Source of the DNA: Labia minor
Taxonomy: Eukaryota; Arthropoda; Insecta; Dermaptera; Spongiphoridae
Reading direction: 5' to 3'
Assembly: GCA_963082975.1 (NCBI GenBank)
Contig: OY720344.1
Location: forward strand, 83,626,053-83,690,052
Length of the DNA: 64,000 nt
Shown here: piece after piece, positions 61,316 to 64,000 of the stretch
How the letters are laid out: each line of letters starts with the position of its first letter
Position numbering within the stretch: position 1 is the stretch's first letter
The notes under the pieces: generated by a model
Told to the model about the DNA's origin: nothing
Database searches by the model: none
What the model saw: the letters and a program-made list of their open reading frames with translations, nothing else
Translations under genes and position numbers: made by a program

Positions 61316-64000
61316 CTAAAAATAAAAAAATGAATATTATATTAAATACTTTTACTTTTATATTATTTAAGATTAAATTGTACAGATCAAATTTATTTCA
61401 TAAATTATAAGTTAGGCACGTTAAATTTATTGGTATTACTGGTATAAAAATTAAAATATAAAGAACATTTAGAATGATTATATATTTATTAGAGCTATAT
61501 ATAGTGATATTACAACAAAAATATACTCATATTAACCTGAAAATATAAATTTTAATAAATATCCAAAATTATTTCTATTAATCAAGATTTTTAAATTTTA
61601 TTTTTACTAATTTTTATATCAAATCTGTAATTCGATTTAATTTAATCATACTATTTTTCTCCTGTTCTATTATTCAATTTAACATTATTGACATACAAAT
61701 ATATAATTTACTTTCAAATAAATATTTTTTTGTGATGGATATAAAATCATTTTTTTTCTTTTATAAATACTATACTCTGTACAATTAAAATAATAATTTT
61801 TTTAAAAAATAATAATGCCAATAATATAATCTAATATTTAAATATAATAATATCACACACAATTTTAGTTAGTATTAAAAATACATCTATTAATCAAATA
61901 GAATGATATCTGAATTAATATTTTTAAATTTATTCAATTTTCAACTGTTTTTTATTATAATTTTGTAATAACAAAAAAAAAAAAAAGTTCAAAATTATTT
62001 TAATGAAAAATTTTCAATTAAAAAACATATAACAATTGAGATAAATATTATATTTCTAAGTACTCTGAAATTTACATTTTCTGGAATAAAGTTTTTCCAG
62101 TGTTAATAAAATTCAAAATCAGGGTTAAAAAATCATTAAAAAATAACTATTCTAAACTTAGGTTTTCTCATACTACTATTTTCTAAATCTTTTTCACTCA
62201 CTAAGAATTTTTCATTTTTGAAAAACACACCTTTGATAATTTAAAAAAAAAAAAAAAAATTATTGAAAATTATTTAAAAATTACTTAAAATTAAAAAAAA
62301 TTTTTTTTTAATAACTAAGTTATCTATAGTTTTAATTTTTATTATTTATTTAAATGCATATTTTTTTTTTAATTCAATATTAAAAAAGAAAATTGTTTTA
62401 TTTATATGTTTATTTTGATTTTAGGAATTGGTTTATGAGATCTGAAGATCATCGTCGTCAACAACCTCGACCTAACCCAGTTGTAAACTCGTTTGATCCA
62501 CCTCTCACGCCCATTCCTCCTACCTACCTACCCTCTAATAAGTTTTCGATGAAATGTATCTACTCACCGTGTGCTCTAATATTTAATTTTACCTTGAAGT
62601 TGTCACCTGATCCTTTTGTAATGATATTCTTATATCTATATTTAGTTTTTTTTGGATCTTTAAAAAAACAAACAACTAATTAATCTTTCCTTCAAAAAAG
62701 TCATTAATTAATTATATAAGAAAATAAATAAATAAAACAATTCCGTTCAATTTCCTAATCTAAAGATTTTTTTTTTGTTCATATTTATATGACTTTCACT
62801 AGTAAATATTTATTGGTTTAGTGAATCCTTCTTAAGTAAATAAATAAAAAATAAGAAGGCAAGGTTTAAAAAAGGGATGAGAGAAAACTGACTATTTGAC
62901 AGCAACCCACAACTTCCCGAATTGAGGATGAATATTAACTCAAGGACAGAATCTGACGAACAAATAATTTTTTTTAATCATTGGAATAATATATATATAT
63001 ATATATATCATTAATTTTTGAAGGTAAACTTTTTATTTTTAAGATCCTTGAATCGATTTATGGTTATTTTTGTATTAATACAATTACAAAATTTTAAAAA
63101 AAGTAGATCGTCGCCTGGAGTTTATGCAACTCTGGGGGTTTCTTTTATTTAAATTTGAGTAAAAAAAAAAAAAAAAAAACAAACCCGGTTGTATAAATAT
63201 CAGGCGTTTGTCCTAAATATCTTTGCCTCTCACTATACAGATGTTTTTGTAAATTGTATTGATTATCAAAAATAGATAATATTGCATCTGATATCTTATT
63301 AATAAAAAGATAAAATAAATTTAATTAAAAAAACGGCATAAATTATACCAAATGGAAAGTATTGAATAGTAAATATATTAAAGAACAACCGTTATGCATG
63401 TGATCGCCTCCGTTCACCAAGTTAGTATGAAAAAAATAATATCTTAGAATAAACAAAAGTCAACTTTCAAAATATTTTTGCCATTCAGTTTTCTCAATTG
63501 GAAATCAAAATAAATTCTTTGTTGGTATATAAGATGAATATTCATTGAAATAAAAAAATAGTAGGTAGACAAGTGATCAATGAAAGGAAAGTTTTTTTTT
63601 AAGGAAACAATAGATTTCTTCCCAGATATCAATCACATCATAACAAAATAAATAATTCTGGAGAAATTTTTTTTATCAATAAAAATGGACATATAAAATT
63701 AAGTTTGTTTTTATTTTTTAATTCAATTTAAGGTTCAAATTTTAAAGAAAAATTGAATAAAATAATTTATATTATTTTTTTATGCAAAATGATAATTAAT
63801 GGAAATGGTACCTCAAAATTAGAAAAATTTAGTATAACTTGTTAAGATGACATTCTTTCAACTGGTAATGTTAGATCAATACATGAATTGATTGGTTATT
63901 TTTTTAAAAATATGTAAATGTGAATTATACGGGTAACAAATGATAAATGTGTTTTATTATATATATTTCTAAACATTTTTTAAAAATATAGAACAAACAT
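61316..64000 (-). other. Upstream CK1 alpha intron (continues beyond window)
   Basis: AT-rich. I looked on the minus strand for the CK1 N-lobe (GSGSFGDIYL, VAVKLE, LLYESKLYKIL) and found nothing, so this is intron. The plus-strand frame at 62393-62683 begins with a Pro-rich piece but has no recognisable domain. Small GC patches at 62440-62540 and 63105-63150. Confidence 0.6.

Noticed and set aside
62393-62683. Plus-strand frame with a Pro-rich start
   Set aside because: Low-complexity start and hydrophobic AT-derived end, no domain, inside the CK1 alpha intron; a chance frame.
1-64000. CRISPR arrays, bacterial operons or ribosome binding sites
   Set aside because: Introns, LINEs and eukaryotic transposons rule out a prokaryotic window. 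The tandem arrays lack the short repeat/spacer alternation of CRISPR.
61316-64000. Search for the CK1 alpha N-terminal exons here
   Set aside because: No minus-strand sequence resembling the glycine loop or VAVKLE strand was found; these exons are probably beyond the right edge.

Overview
The window looks like a strongly AT-rich, transposon-laden insect chromosome (eukaryotic: GT-AG introns, LINEs, hAT, mariner, MULE, Helitron/Helentron and BEL/Pao elements). The only deeply conserved host gene is casein kinase 1 alpha (CK1 alpha). Its insect-type kinase residues and the transposon mix fit an insect; a small parasitoid wasp would fit the base composition, but that is a guess. Base composition and family calls come from reading by eye; no database search was run.

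Layout. 1-5.1 kb: a broken copy of an F-box/LRR gene, split by a nearly whole Jockey-type LINE (210-4355) that has a perfect 12-bp target-site duplication, then a palindrome-ended MITE. 5.1-11.7 kb: repeats, with Helitron 3' ends, a tRNA-promoter SINE head, a 114-bp tandem array and a 317-bp tandem duplication. 11.8-20.4 kb: an old CR1-like LINE cut into three pieces by two Helentron-like insertions. The second insertion (13761-19932) holds a Helentron derivative with an endonuclease domain, a 175-bp satellite and further LINE debris. 20.4-22.9 kb: more non-autonomous repeats. 22889-26605: a BEL/Pao LTR element carrying gag only, with matching 5-bp target duplications. 27609-28982: the open F-box/LRR gene (minus strand). 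29.1-33.3 kb: a locally duplicated block with a small two-exon cassette. 33.7-39.9 kb: a five-level nest (Jockey-like LINE, hAT, MULE, Helentron plus a small hAT, Rep-A). 39.9-47.7 kb: AT-rich DNA with a few GC islands and one long-TIR element. 47764-61315: five 3' exons of CK1 alpha on the minus strand. Its 10.9-kb intron contains a mariner, a BEL/Pao element and a hAT MITE. The first kinase exons must lie beyond the right edge.

Two host loci matter for biology: CK1 alpha (Wnt, Hedgehog and clock kinase) and the F-box/LRR gene (probable ubiquitin-ligase adaptor). Almost everything else is mobile DNA. The most informative pattern is a set of at least three unrelated-in-sequence repeat families (called Rep-A, Rep-B and Rep-C here) that share one blueprint: a subterminal inverted repeat, a central tetranucleotide microsatellite and a 3' terminal hairpin. 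They sit in a window that also holds remnants of an endonuclease-bearing Helentron, a plausible source of their mobility.
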